From: Streptosporangium lutulentum
GTDB taxonomy: Bacteria; Actinomycetota; Actinomycetes; Streptosporangiales; Streptosporangiaceae
Direction: 5' to 3'
Length of the DNA: 64,000 nucleotides
NCBI RefSeq assembly: GCF_030811455.1
Contig: NZ_JAUSQU010000001.1
Coordinates: 4,402,001-4,466,000 of the forward strand
Below, in pieces: positions 1 to 8,920 of the stretch. Each line of letters starts with the position of its first letter. The stretch's first letter is position 1. A program made the translations under genes and the position numbers. Under the pieces are notes generated by a model, which did not search any database, was not told the origin of the DNA, and saw only the letters and a program-made list of their open reading frames with translations.

Positions 1-549
1 GGTGATCGACAGGTTGGCCACGGCGACGTTGTTCTGGGTGATGAACTTCGTCTGCTCGATCCGGACGGCGCCGCCGGTGTGCACGCTCCTGAAATAGCTG
101 GGCGCCTGCCAGCGCTGGCCGACCTGCTCGGTGAAGGTGCCCGGCGTGACCGCCACCGTGAACGCGCTCTGGTTGGTGATGCTCTCGATGTAGGCGGCGT
201 TGCCGGCGAAGCCGAGCGTCCCGGGGGTGTGGGTCTTCATGAAGAACGCCCGGCCGCGGGTCATCAGGATGCCGCCGTCGGCGTCGGCGGGGTCGCTGCC
301 GGGACGGCCGAGCAACCGGTCGACCCAGAAGTCGGTGCCGGAGCTCTCGGCGTTGTAGATGGCCTGCATCATGTTGCCGGCGGTGTATCCGACCGGGGGC
401 GCGGGAACGGCCGGGCCGGAGAAGCTGGGGTATCCGATGGTCTGAGCGGCGGAGGCGTCATGTCCGAGGTTCAGGAAGGCGCTGCTGACGAGGCACAGCG
501 CCGTCGCCACGGTCAACGATCTCGATCTGAATCGGGCGAGCGTCGGCAT
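1..549 (-). CDS. Secreted protein of unknown family, N-terminal part only
   Basis: The ATG at 549 follows an AAGGACG ribosome-binding site, and the frame stays open for 183 codons to the window edge. The product starts with basic residues (MPTLARFRSRS) and a hydrophobic core (TVATALCLVSSAFLNL), a clear signal peptide with probable cleavage after ASA near residue 34. The mature part (GYPSFSGPAVPAPP..., then DADGGILMTRGRAFFMK) is not a family I can name. It is divergent from the LacI regulator at 778, an arrangement typical of carbohydrate-active exoenzymes, so a polysaccharide-related role is an inference from context only. The C-terminus lies outside the window. Confidence 0.75.
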   Translation of the reverse strand, partial: MPTLARFRSRSLTVATALCLVSSAFLNLGHDASAAQTIGYPSFSGPAVPAPPVGYTAGNMMQAIYNAESSGTDFWVDRLLGRPGSDPADADGGILMTRGRAFFMKTHTPGTLGFAGNAAYIESITNQSAFTVAVTPGTFTEQVGQRWQAPSYFRSVHTGGAVRIEQTKFITQNNVAVANLSIT

Positions 550-635
550 TACGTCACGTCCTTGGGGGGTGTGCGGATAGGACCTGGCGGGGTTGGAGGA
601 TGCGGGCTCTTCGAGGTCTGAGTTCACCATCGATT

Positions 636-651
636 CCGAAAAGGTTTTCGG
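636..651. promoter_or_regulatory. Inverted repeat, candidate LacI-type operator
   Basis: CCGAAAA-GG-TTTTCGG is a perfect 7-bp inverted repeat with a 2-bp centre, lying between the divergent secreted-protein and LacI genes. Overlapping it is a direct repeat TTTCGGCAACG (646-656) and TTTCGGTAACG (662-672) with 16-bp spacing. Either could be the site used by the adjacent regulator; which one is not decidable from sequence alone. Confidence 0.45.
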
Positions 652-777
652 CAACGTTAAATTTCGGTAACGAGAGACCGGGAATGACCATTGATCGCGA
701 GGGATGCCCGGCGTAAGCTCAGGGCCTGCGCGTGCTCCGGTGTGCGGACACCACGAAACTTTTTTGAAAGGATTTCG

Positions 778-1830
778 TTGGGTCGACGTCGTTCCGAACT
801 GGTGACCCTTACCGACGTGGCCAAGCGCGCCGGGGTGTCCGTGGCGACGGCCTCCAAGGCCCTCAACAACCGGTCCGAGGTCGCCGACGAGACCCGGGCA
901 CGGGTACGGCGCGCGGCGGCGGAGCTGTCCTTCCAGCCCAACGCGCTCGCCCGCGGGCTGATCTCCGGCCGTACCCGCACCATCGGGCTGCTCACCGACG
1001 AGCTCGGCGGGCGCTTCTCCATGCCGGTGCTGCTCGGCGTGGAGAACGCGCTGGGCAACCAGGAGATGTCGGTGGTGCTCTGCGACGCGCGGGGCGACGC
1101 CATCCGCCGCCGGCACTACATCCGCGCCCTGGCCGCCCGGCAGGTCGACGGGTTCATCATCCTGGGCGAGAGCAACGACGTCCGCCCGTCGCTGACCCAC
1201 GACATCCCCGTACCGGTGGTGTACGTCTACGGCGAGTCCAGCGACCCCGGCGACCTGTCGATTCTCGCCGACGACGCGGACGGCGCGCGCCTGGCCGCCG
1301 AACACCTCCTGTCACTCCAGCGCCGCCGCATCGGGCACATCACCGGCCCGCGGTCCTACCGCGCCGTCCGTGACCGGGCGAGCGCCCTGTGCGGGGTGCT
1401 GCGCGACCGCGGACTCGCCCTGGCCGGAGGGGACCCCCTCTACGGCGAATGGTCGCGCCGCTGGGGACGGCACGCGACGCACATGCTGCTCGCCGCCGAA
1501 CCCGGGGTGGACGCGATCTTCTGCGGCAACGACCAGATCGCCGACGGGGCCTGCGAGACCCTGGACGACCTCGGCCGGCTGATCCCCGACGACGTAGCGG
1601 TGGTGGGCTACGACAACTGGGAGGCGCTGGCGGCCGACTGCCGTCCGCCGCTGACCACCATCGACCTCAACCTGGAACAGCTGGGCGCCATCGCGGTGCG
1701 GCATCTCTCCGCCGCCCTGGACGGGCACCACAGATCCGGCGTCATCCGGCAGCCGGGGCGGCTGGTGGTCCGGGAGTCGACCGGCCCGCTGCCGCGCAGG
1801 CAGGCGCTGGAGCACTCCGTCACGGGGTGA
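778..1830 (+). CDS. LacI family transcriptional regulator
   Basis: The product (350 aa) begins with a LacI-type helix-turn-helix (VTLTDVAKRAGVSVATASKALNNRSEV, about residues 8-33) and the hinge NALARGLISGRTRTIGLL. The periplasmic-binding-protein-like effector domain follows, with GYDNWEALAADCRPPLTTIDLNLEQLG near the end. I chose the TTG at 778 because GAAAGGA lies five bases upstream and the HTH follows at once; the frame is open upstream but has no supported start there. It is divergent from the secreted protein at 549 and probably controls it in response to a sugar (inference). Confidence 0.9.
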   Translation: MGRRRSELVTLTDVAKRAGVSVATASKALNNRSEVADETRARVRRAAAELSFQPNALARGLISGRTRTIGLLTDELGGRFSMPVLLGVENALGNQEMSVVLCDARGDAIRRRHYIRALAARQVDGFIILGESNDVRPSLTHDIPVPVVYVYGESSDPGDLSILADDADGARLAAEHLLSLQRRRIGHITGPRSYRAVRDRASALCGVLRDRGLALAGGDPLYGEWSRRWGRHATHMLLAAEPGVDAIFCGNDQIADGACETLDDLGRLIPDDVAVVGYDNWEALAADCRPPLTTIDLNLEQLGAIAVRHLSAALDGHHRSGVIRQPGRLVVRESTGPLPRRQALEHSVTG

Positions 1831-1869
1831 GCCGCGCGGCTTCCGTCCGGCGCCGAGAACCGGCTCCGT

Positions 1870-1968
1870 GGTGAAGACCCCGCGGTGAAGACCCCGCGGT
1901 GAAAGCCCGGCGGTGAAGACCCCGCGGCGAGGACCGGCTCCGCGGTGAGGGTCCCGCGGTGGTCCCGC
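1870..1968. repeat. 14-bp imperfect tandem repeat array
   Basis: The unit GGTGAAGACCCCGC occurs exactly at 1870, 1884 and 1912, with variants at 1898, 1944 and 1958 and a longer variant at 1926. The array starts 40 bp after the LacI stop codon. It is GC-rich and lies in a gene-free stretch. Confidence 0.7.
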
Positions 1969-2800
1969 GGTGGTGGGTCCGGCCACCGCCCACCCCGGGA
2001 TGGGCGGCGGCGCGCCGGAGGAGGGCGCAAGGCCCCGGCCGCACGCCGGAACCTCACTCGGTTGGACGCGGGGTGGGCGGCGGAAGTTCACATCGAATCC
2101 GAATCGGTCTCAGGCAGGTGAACGCCCCGTCCGAGCGGGGACCCGGGAAAGTCCCGCCGGGAGAAACGGTCACTCCCCGGAATCCTGCGATCACCGGGCG
2201 GCGGCGAGCCCCGACCGGCCGCACACCCCGATTCCACGATTCGCGAGAGCGCGAACGAGACCGGAATCATGCGAGCGGGCCAAAGCGACCCCACGAAAAC
2301 CGGAGTCCGCCCGGATGCCTCTACCCTCGGGGCTGAGTTTCGTGATTGCCTGTCATCCAAGTCAATTTCGATAAGCGGGTGACACCTACCCGTCACCGGA
2401 CAACTCCATTGTGCGACAAATCCACAGCGCCGTCCGCCCGAGGTCTCGACTCCCCCGCCCCCGCCCGTGTTCCACGCCCTCGAAGGACCTCCGGACCGTC
2501 CGGCACGCACTCGCGGTCCGCCTTCGGCCCAAACGGAAAGAGAAAGCCCAGTTCAGGGATGCTCACTCCCGTTCGGGCTCCGACACAGGGAGCCTCCCCT
2601 GTCTCCGGCATTCCGCACTTGTGCGGGAAAATCGTCGATCAAAGAGAGTTGACAGGCATACATTCATACCCAAGACTAATTGAAAGTTTGCAATCAGCGG
2701 CCGATCGTCAGGCTTCCGGAAAAGCCCCCGAAAGAACACCCCTGAGAAAAGGGGTGCATTTCCGATGCCAATTCGTCCGTAGCTAGAAAGGGTCTTCAGC
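1969..2800. other. Long gene-free region upstream of the carboxypeptidase
   Basis: No open frame here has convincing coding character or a ribosome-binding site. The region turns AT-richer from about 2640. A TTGACA at 2649-2654 is the best -35 candidate, with AAGACT 17 bp downstream as a weak -10. A 7-bp hairpin (CACCCCT/AGGGGTG, 2737-2756) sits in the probable 5' leader, about 45 bp before the carboxypeptidase start. I see no recognised riboswitch. Confidence 0.45.
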
Positions 2801-4270
2801 ATGTCTTCAAAAGGCTCGCAGCCCCCAGCGGCCTGGAATACCAAGAAACGTGTTATGACGCTTGCGCTGAGCGTCGGCCTGCTGGGAAGCCTCAGCCTTC
2901 CGGCCGCCGCGGCCACCCTCACCGAGTCGACCGGCACCGCGGCGATCGTCCGGTCGGCGTCGGAGCGGGCGGCGGCCCTGCCCAGCGGCCGGACCACCTA
3001 CCGGACGATCACGGACTACAACGACGAGATGCTCGCGCTGAGCAAGCAGCACCCCGATCTCGTCAAGCACATCACGCTGCCCCACAAGACCCGCCAGGGC
3101 CGCGAGGTGTACGGCATCGAGGTGACCCACGACGTCAACGCCTCCGACGGCAAGCCGGTCCTGCTCATGATGGGGATGCACCACGGGAACGAATGGCCCT
3201 CGGGTGAGCACACCATGGAGTTCGCCTACGACCTGGTCAACAACGCCAAGAAGGACCGGCAGGTCAAGCGTCTGCTCGATCAGGCTCGGGTCATCTTCGT
3301 CCCGGTCGTCAACGTGGACGGGTTCGTCATCAACCGGCGCACCAGCTGCGGCCTCTCACCGACGTGCGCCGGTAACGCCGGGATCGACATCAACCGCAAC
3401 TACCCCTTCGGCTGGGGCAGCAACGCGGGTTCCAACGCGACGTCCCGCGGCCCGGGGCCGGGTTCCGAGCCCGAGGTCCAGAACATCATGGACCTGACCA
3501 CGACCAACCAGGCCACCGTCCTGATCACGAACCACACCTCCGGTCACACCCTCCTCCGCCCGCCGCTGGAGAAGCGCGCGGGCGACGCCCCGGACGAGGC
3601 CGCCTACTCCGCCCTGACCGACGCGATGGCGGCCAAGAACGGCTACACGGGCATGAAGTCGGGCTTCGACTACGAGACGACCGGCGAGACCCCGGACTGG
3701 TCGTACTACGCCACCCGCGGCCTCGGGTTCACGTTCGAGATCATGAAGACCCAGTCGACCACCAACACCTACCCCGAGGTGATCGAGGACTACCTCGGCA
3801 CCGGTCGCTACGAGGGCAAGTCGAACCGTGAGGCGTTCATGGTGGCCCTGGAGTACGCGGCGGACCCCGCGGGGCACTCCGTGATCAAGGGTAAGGCGCC
3901 GAAGGGCGCGGTCCTGAAGATCACGAAGAACTTCGACCTGTGGACCGCGCCGATCCTGCAGACGGGCGGCGTCCTCGACCCGCCCCAGGCCATCCCCACC
4001 CACCTGGAGTCCAGCCTGGTCGCCCCGACCAACGGCAAGTTCACCTGGCACGTCAACCCGTCGGTGCGTCCCGTCCCCGCCTACACGGCGAACGGCGTCG
4101 TCGCCACCGGCCCGGGCAACTTCCTCCGGGAGAGCTGGACGCTCACCTGCGCCCGCCCGAGCGGCGAGGTCCTCGAGACGGTGAACGTCACCGTCGACCG
4201 GGGCGAGCAGGTCGACGTGAGACTGCAGGAATGCAAGAAGCGCTTCAACGGCAAGGGCCCCAAGGGCTGA
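2801..4270 (+). CDS. Secreted M14 family zinc carboxypeptidase
   Basis: The 489-aa protein has a signal peptide (cleavage near residue 38, LPAAAA) and an M14 catalytic domain. Zinc ligands are H128 and E131 in HGNE and H245 in TNHTSGHT. Substrate-binding NRNY is at 198-201, and the catalytic Glu is E313 in FTFEIMKTQ. All key residues are present, so it should be an active exopeptidase releasing C-terminal residues outside the cell. The C-terminal 120 residues form an extra domain resembling the pre-albumin-like tails of carboxypeptidase T relatives. The ATG is preceded by GAAAGGG. It is followed by an RpiR regulator, with a hairpin between them. Confidence 0.92.
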   Translation: MSSKGSQPPAAWNTKKRVMTLALSVGLLGSLSLPAAAATLTESTGTAAIVRSASERAAALPSGRTTYRTITDYNDEMLALSKQHPDLVKHITLPHKTRQGREVYGIEVTHDVNASDGKPVLLMMGMHHGNEWPSGEHTMEFAYDLVNNAKKDRQVKRLLDQARVIFVPVVNVDGFVINRRTSCGLSPTCAGNAGIDINRNYPFGWGSNAGSNATSRGPGPGSEPEVQNIMDLTTTNQATVLITNHTSGHTLLRPPLEKRAGDAPDEAAYSALTDAMAAKNGYTGMKSGFDYETTGETPDWSYYATRGLGFTFEIMKTQSTTNTYPEVIEDYLGTGRYEGKSNREAFMVALEYAADPAGHSVIKGKAPKGAVLKITKNFDLWTAPILQTGGVLDPPQAIPTHLESSLVAPTNGKFTWHVNPSVRPVPAYTANGVVATGPGNFLRESWTLTCARPSGEVLETVNVTVDRGEQVDVRLQECKKRFNGKGPKG

Positions 4271-4293
4271 CCGGTCGTCGTCGCACACCCGGC

Positions 4294-4325
4294 GCGCCGG
4301 GCGGTCCCCACGGGCCGCCCGGCGC
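4294..4325 (+). terminator. Hairpin after carboxypeptidase gene
   Basis: GCGCCGGGCGG and CCGCCCGGCGC pair over 11 bp around a 10-nt loop, 24 bp after the stop codon. There is no U-tract, as is usual for high-GC actinomycetes. Confidence 0.5.
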
Positions 4326-4450
4326 CGCTCTGAGTCTGCGAAACCTCGCGTCTCATGAGGCAACCCGGCCAAAACCCGATCGCCTTGCCCGCCGGGCGGT
4401 GAGAATCATCGCTGAGTGTGTCACTCCACGGGGAAGGGAAGTGTTCAAGG

Positions 4451-5341
4451 ATGGGGCACGCCAGGGAGGCCGGCCAGCCGCTCACCGTCCCGGACGCATC
4501 GCGGATCGCCGCGAACCTGCGCGGGCTCTTCGGCGATCACCGGCTCTCCCCCTCGCAGCGCCGGATCGCGCGCTACCTGCTCGAACACGCGCAGGAGGCC
4601 GTCTTCCTGACCAGTGCCGACATCGCCGAACGCGTCGGCGTCAGCCAGCCGTCGGTCACCCGCTTCGCCGCCGCGCTCGGGTTCAGGGGGTTCCCCGAGT
4701 TCCGGGACGCGCTCCGCTCGTCGGTGTTCGGCGACCCCCGGCAGACGCCGCCCGCCGAGGGCCTCAACGAGATCCAGGAACTGGTCAACTCCGAGATCCG
4801 CGACCTCGAACGGCTGCGGGACGGCCTGCGGGACACCCGTCAGCTTCGGGAGGTGGCCGACCGGCTGGCCAGGTCGCGTCCCCTTCTGGTCGTGGGACTG
4901 CGGATCTCCTCCCCCCTGGCGCACCTGTTCGGCCACCTCGCCGAGAAGGTGCTCCCGGACGTACGCGTACTGGACATCGCGGGCTCGATCCTGGAGGACC
5001 GGCTGAGCCGGGCGGCCGAATCCGGAGCCGAGTGGGTGCTCGCCATCGGGCTGCCGCGTTACCCTCGCGAGCTGGCGCAGGGGCTCACCTGGGCGCGCCG
5101 CGTCGGGCTGAAGATCGCGCTCATCACCGACCAGCCGGTGGGCCGGCTCACCGAGCTCGCGGACGAGGTCCTGCTCGCGCCGGTGAGCTCCGACTTCGCG
5201 TTCGACTCCCACGCCGGTCCCACGGTCCTGTGCACCGCGCTGCTGCACACCATGCTGGACACCCTCGCCACCGAAGGACAGATCAAGCTCGGAGCCTTCG
5301 ACGACAGCGCGACGGAGCGCCAGATCTTCCTTCCCTACTGA
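4451..5341 (+). CDS. MurR/RpiR family transcriptional regulator
   Basis: The 296-aa product carries an N-terminal RpiR helix-turn-helix (LSPSQRRIARYLLEH, then ADIAERVGVSQPSVTRFAAALGFRGFPEFRDALR). A C-terminal SIS phosphosugar-binding domain follows (RSRPLLVVGLRISSPLAHLFGHLAEKV). Family members sense phosphorylated sugars or amino sugars. I chose the ATG at 4451, with GAAGGGAAG about 10 bases upstream. It is co-directional with the secreted carboxypeptidase 180 bp upstream but separated by a hairpin, so co-transcription is doubtful. Its target is not evident. Confidence 0.88.
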   Translation: MGHAREAGQPLTVPDASRIAANLRGLFGDHRLSPSQRRIARYLLEHAQEAVFLTSADIAERVGVSQPSVTRFAAALGFRGFPEFRDALRSSVFGDPRQTPPAEGLNEIQELVNSEIRDLERLRDGLRDTRQLREVADRLARSRPLLVVGLRISSPLAHLFGHLAEKVLPDVRVLDIAGSILEDRLSRAAESGAEWVLAIGLPRYPRELAQGLTWARRVGLKIALITDQPVGRLTELADEVLLAPVSSDFAFDSHAGPTVLCTALLHTMLDTLATEGQIKLGAFDDSATERQIFLPY

Positions 5342-5380
5342 ACGGCGCGCGGCCGTCGCCGGTCACGGGCGGTCCCCCGG

Positions 5381-6304
5381 CTACGAGGCGGGGTGGTGTG
5401 TCTCGGGGTCCTTGCGCAGCGTGGTGGAGATCGCCAGACCGGTTTCCCGTGAGAGAGGACCGGAAGCCGGCACGCCCAGCTGGGTGGCCAGGTCACGGCC
5501 GTACAGATCGACGATCGCCTCGATGAGGTCGGCCAGGACCACCACGGTGTCTCGGGCGCGGATCCAGCCGGTGACGGCGAGGGCGAGGGCCACGGGCAGT
5601 GCGGGCCACCACCACCAGGCCACGAGCAGGTAGAGCAGCGCCCAGCCGACGAGCCTCGCCGCGGCGACATAGGCGTCACGGGCGACGATCAACTCGGTGC
5701 GGGCGGCATCGGGGACGAGCAGCCAAAGGCGCGGCCACGCGCCGGTCAGATCGAGATCGTAGGCCGTGTGCACACGCTGATCGGCGGCGCGAAGCCGGTC
5801 TCCTATCCAGGTGGGACGCCGGGGAGGGACGAGACCGATCGCGTCGCGGGCGGCGATCGCCGCCGCGACGTCCGGGACGGGGCCGTCCGCCGGCACGCCG
5901 GCCTGGGCTCGGACCGCCGCCTTGATCTGGGTCTGGACGTCGGCGTCGGCGGCGTCCCAGCCTTTCCGCCTGCGCTTGGTCAGCAGGCGGGCGGGCCAGC
6001 GCCGGCCTTCGGCGGTCCAGACTCGTTCGGTCAGCCGTCCCAGCCCGCCGGCGGCGAACCCGGCCGCGGCGGCGGCGGCCAGGACACCTGTGACGGTGAG
6101 CAGGAGCGCGGCGGACGTGGAGGCGGCGGGCCGGGCGGCGAGCCGGTCGATGGCCCCGGCAAGCCGGCCGACGTCCAGGGCATGCTCGTGGCGCAGGGTG
6201 AGGGCGACCGTCAGGCAGGCCAGATAGACCAGTCCGGGCAACACCAGCAGGGTCAGCCATCGTTCCGCCAGTTTCCTGCCCAGCTCATCCAGGAAACCGC
6301 TCAC
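5381..6304 (-). CDS. Membrane protein of unknown function
   Basis: The 307-aa protein has hydrophobic helices near residues 14-34 (LTLLVLPGLVYLACLTVAL) and 48-75, a central charged cytosolic part with a KRRRKGW cluster, and a C-terminal pair of helices (LVGWALLYLLVAWWWWPALPVALALAVTGW). I do not recognise a named family. Its GTG start (6304) overlaps the TGA of the upstream gene by four bases (GTGA), so the two are translationally coupled and probably act together. Confidence 0.75.
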   Translation of the reverse strand: MSGFLDELGRKLAERWLTLLVLPGLVYLACLTVALTLRHEHALDVGRLAGAIDRLAARPAASTSAALLLTVTGVLAAAAAAGFAAGGLGRLTERVWTAEGRRWPARLLTKRRRKGWDAADADVQTQIKAAVRAQAGVPADGPVPDVAAAIAARDAIGLVPPRRPTWIGDRLRAADQRVHTAYDLDLTGAWPRLWLLVPDAARTELIVARDAYVAAARLVGWALLYLLVAWWWWPALPVALALAVTGWIRARDTVVVLADLIEAIVDLYGRDLATQLGVPASGPLSRETGLAISTTLRKDPETHHPAS

Positions 6305-6684
6305 GTGGCCACCCGTACCAGGACGAGTGAATGCCCGGTGGCGGCGCACACCGGCGGCGGCCCTTGCCGAGCCTCCGTCTCCACCCGGCTGCACGGCTTG
6401 GGGGCGGGACACGCCCACGCCTGCACGACCGGATGCCCGCCGCCTGTGCCGGCGAGGGGTTGGTACGTACGCTCCGGCTGAGTGATCGCCCCGAGGCCGA
6501 GCCTGGCCATCGCCTCGTCCAGCGCGTCCAGATGGTGCTGGAGCGATCCGTCGTCTCCATCGCCGACGGCGGCCACGATGTCACGCAACGTCCGCCCCGA
6601 ACCGGACTCCTCCGCGTAGTCCCACAGGTCGTCGTCGCCCAGCAGAGCGCACAGCCGCTCGACCCGTTCGGCGATGTCCGCCAT
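6301..6684 (-). CDS. Small hypothetical protein coupled to a membrane protein
   Basis: This 127-aa soluble protein starts MADIAERVERLCALLGDDDLWDYAEESGSG. It has an acidic helical N-terminal half and a C-terminal half with a Cys-x6-Cys pair (CPAPKPC is part of it) and a later Cys. The start is well supported by AAGGAGAGG about 10 bases upstream. Its stop overlaps the start of the membrane protein downstream. I know no function; the pair looks like a conserved two-gene cassette. Confidence 0.75.
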   Translation of the reverse strand: MADIAERVERLCALLGDDDLWDYAEESGSGRTLRDIVAAVGDGDDGSLQHHLDALDEAMARLGLGAITQPERTYQPLAGTGGGHPVVQAWACPAPKPCSRVETEARQGPPPVCAATGHSLVLVRVAT

Positions 6685-7058
6685 CAGCCGTACCTCTCCT
6701 TCGCCGCACGCTCTCCAGGCCCCCGTTCGGCGGAACCCTTGCCGGAAAGGGGCTGATGACCCGCAGTGAGCTTAAGGGGATGAATCGGGACCTGCCAGAT
6801 CTTTGATGACATCCCCACCGTCTCCCCGGTTGCTCGCGCCGCTCTGGAGAACAGCGCCCAGGGGCGGGGACGCCGCGGCGTGGCGCGATCGGCGACGGGC
6901 GGCCCGATACGCCGGCCGGCCGTTCTACCGAGGTGGAACGGAACCCTCGCCGAGGTCCATTCGAAACCGCCACAGACATACTTGAACCTGTTATCGCACC
7001 GCGACCGAAGACCCGGCGGCGCGAGAGCCGGTACCAAAAGAGCGGCAAGGGAGCACGT
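6685..7058. other. Divergent intergenic region
   Basis: This 374-bp region separates the minus-strand cassette from the plus-strand threonine-synthase-like gene and must carry both promoters. I see no clear operator, riboswitch or small gene in it. Confidence 0.4.
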
Positions 7059-8276
7059 ATGAGTTTCAGCCAGCTGTCCCACCTGGAGTGCGGCCGGTGC
7101 GGAGCCGATCATGACAGCGAGCGGCCACAGAACCTGTGCACGAAGTGCGGGTCGCCGCTGCTCGCCCGCTACGACCTGGCGGCGGTCCGTGCCTCGCTGA
7201 GCCCCGCGGAGTTCGCCCGGCGCTCCCCCGACCTGTGGCGCTATCACGAGCTGCTGCCGGTGAGGAACCGGGAGTCGGTGGTCACCCTGGGCGAGGGGAT
7301 GACGCCGTTGCTGCCGATGGCGCGGTACGGCGAGCGGATCGGCCTGCCGCGGCTGCTGATGAAGGACGAGGGGCTGATCCCCACCGGCTCGTTCAAGGCC
7401 CGGGGCGCCGCGGTCGGGGTGTCCCGCGCGGCCGAGCTGGGGATCAAGCGGCTGGCGATGCCGACCAACGGCAACGCCGGTGCCGCCTGGGCGCTGTACA
7501 GTGCCCGGGCCGCGCTGACCGCCACGATCGTGATGCCCGTGGACGCACCGGAGATCACCCGGCGGGAGTGCGTGGCCGCGGGCGCCGACCTGCACCTGGT
7601 CGACGGTCTGATCAGCGATGCCGGGCGGATCATCGGCGAGCTGATCGCGGCCTCGGAAGGCCGGGTCTTCGACGCCTCGACGCTCAAGGAGCCCTACCGC
7701 ATCGAGGGCAAGAAGACCATGGGCATCGAGATCGTCGAGCAGCTCGGCTGGCGGATGCCCGATGTGATCCTCTACCCGACCGGCGGCGGAGTGGGTCTGA
7801 TCGGCATCCACAAGGCCCTGAACGAGCTGCGGGAGCTGGGCTGGATCTCGGGTCCGCCGCCGCGGCTGGTCGCGGTCCAGGCCGAGGGGTGCGCGCCGAT
7901 CGTGCGCGCGTTCGAGCGCGGGGAGCGGGAGAGTCAGTACTGGGAGGGCGCCCGCACCGTGGCGTTCGGCATCAACGTGCCCAAGCCCCTCGGCGACTTC
8001 CTCATCCTGGACGCGCTCGCCGAGACCTCGGGGACCGCGGTCACGGTCACCGACGCCGAGCTGCTGGCCGAGCTGCGGGAGGTCGCGACCCTGGAGGGGG
8101 CTTTCGTCTGCCCTGAGGGCGCGGCGGCCTTCGCGGCGGCCCGCAAGCTGCGCGCGTCGGGATGGATCGGCGCCGACGACGAGGTCGTGGTGCTGAACAC
8201 CGGAGCGGGCCTGAAGTATCCGGGGACGGTCTCCGTGGACGCCCCGGTCCTGGCGGTGGACGCCCACCTCACCTGA
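7059..8276 (+). CDS. Threonine synthase-type PLP-dependent enzyme
   Basis: The 405-aa protein opens with a zinc ribbon (Cys 11, 14, 27, 30) and has the fold-type II PLP core. The PLP lysine is K113 in GSFKARG, phosphate-binding PTGGGVGLIG lies in the middle, and NTGAGLKYP is near the C-terminus. This is the short zinc-ribbon threonine synthase class, which converts O-phosphohomoserine to threonine. No hom or thrB gene is adjacent, so it may be a paralogue with another substrate. The ATG has AAGGGAG eight bases upstream. Confidence 0.88.
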   Translation: MSFSQLSHLECGRCGADHDSERPQNLCTKCGSPLLARYDLAAVRASLSPAEFARRSPDLWRYHELLPVRNRESVVTLGEGMTPLLPMARYGERIGLPRLLMKDEGLIPTGSFKARGAAVGVSRAAELGIKRLAMPTNGNAGAAWALYSARAALTATIVMPVDAPEITRRECVAAGADLHLVDGLISDAGRIIGELIAASEGRVFDASTLKEPYRIEGKKTMGIEIVEQLGWRMPDVILYPTGGGVGLIGIHKALNELRELGWISGPPPRLVAVQAEGCAPIVRAFERGERESQYWEGARTVAFGINVPKPLGDFLILDALAETSGTAVTVTDAELLAELREVATLEGAFVCPEGAAAFAAARKLRASGWIGADDEVVVLNTGAGLKYPGTVSVDAPVLAVDAHLT

Positions 8277-8346
8277 CGCTCACCCGAGCGGGCCCTCGCG
8301 CCGCCGGAAGGCCGGACCGGACGAGGTCCGCCGCCGTCCCGCCCGG

Positions 8347-8673
8347 TTACGCGGATTTGGTGGGGCGCAGCACCCTCTGCGCCTCCGCCATCAGCTTGAT
8401 CCCCACCAGGAGGGCGACGAACGAGAGCGGGATGAGGACGATCGACAGTTCGGCCGGCCAGCCCAGCAGCCGGGGCAGCGCCGTCGAAACGACGAAGAAC
8501 GCGAAACACAGCAGCGACCACGCGTACGACCTCACCCGCGACGCCGGGATCCGTCTGGGCATCCTGCGGGGTTTCCGGCCCGTCACCAGCAGATGAACGC
8601 CGTACACGGCCATGAGGCATCCGATCGCCACGATGGCCCAGCCGAACACGATCGCCAATGCGTGCAGACTCAT
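8347..8673 (-). CDS. Small integral membrane protein
   Basis: The 108-aa protein contains about four hydrophobic segments (LHALAIVFGWAIVAIGCLMAVYG, SYAWSLLCFAFFVVSTALP, IVLIPLSFVALLVGIKL) separated by a very basic loop (GRKPRRMPRRIPASRVRS). The ATG at 8673 has AGGTG upstream. I cannot assign a function. It converges on the threonine-synthase-type gene. Confidence 0.7.
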   Translation of the reverse strand: MSLHALAIVFGWAIVAIGCLMAVYGVHLLVTGRKPRRMPRRIPASRVRSYAWSLLCFAFFVVSTALPRLLGWPAELSIVLIPLSFVALLVGIKLMAEAQRVLRPTKSA

Positions 8674-8755
8674 CGGAACCACACCTTCGCCGTCGGCGGC
8701 GAGCAGAACGACCTTTCCGCTCGCCGGCCGCCTGCCCGGCGAGGGACCGGGCAAA

Positions 8756-8845
8756 CCATCCGCCCGGGTCGGGTGAGCGACGGCACACGGGCCTCACCGT
8801 CCATCCACCCGGGTCGGGTGGGCGACGGCGTCCGAGTCTCACCGT
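8756..8845. repeat. 45-bp direct tandem duplication
   Basis: Two adjacent copies begin CCATCCGCCCGGGTCGGGTG (8756) and CCATCCACCCGGGTCGGGTG (8801) and differ at several positions. They lie in the short gap between the small membrane protein and the CGNR regulator, and no gene is evident there. Confidence 0.6.
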
Positions 8846-8872
8846 CGACCGAACCGAGGACGCGCCGACGAT

Positions 8873-8920
8873 CTGGACGGCAACCTGGACGGCGACCCGG
8901 ATGGCCACCTAGACGGCGAC
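8873..8920. repeat. 12-bp tandem repeat crossing the CGNR gene end
   Basis: Four 12-bp units (CTGGACGGCAAC, CTGGACGGCGAC, CCGGATGGCCAC, CTAGACGGCGAC) run in tandem. The last one provides the TAG stop of the CGNR gene where the other units would read a sense codon (CAG or CGG). The repeat has therefore grown over or set the C-terminus of that protein. Confidence 0.6.

Noticed and set aside
2080..2790. c-di-AMP (ydaO-type) riboswitch upstream of the secreted carboxypeptidase
   Set aside because: I looked because such switches precede secreted enzymes in actinomycetes, but I could not find the conserved core; only a simple hairpin at 2737 is visible.
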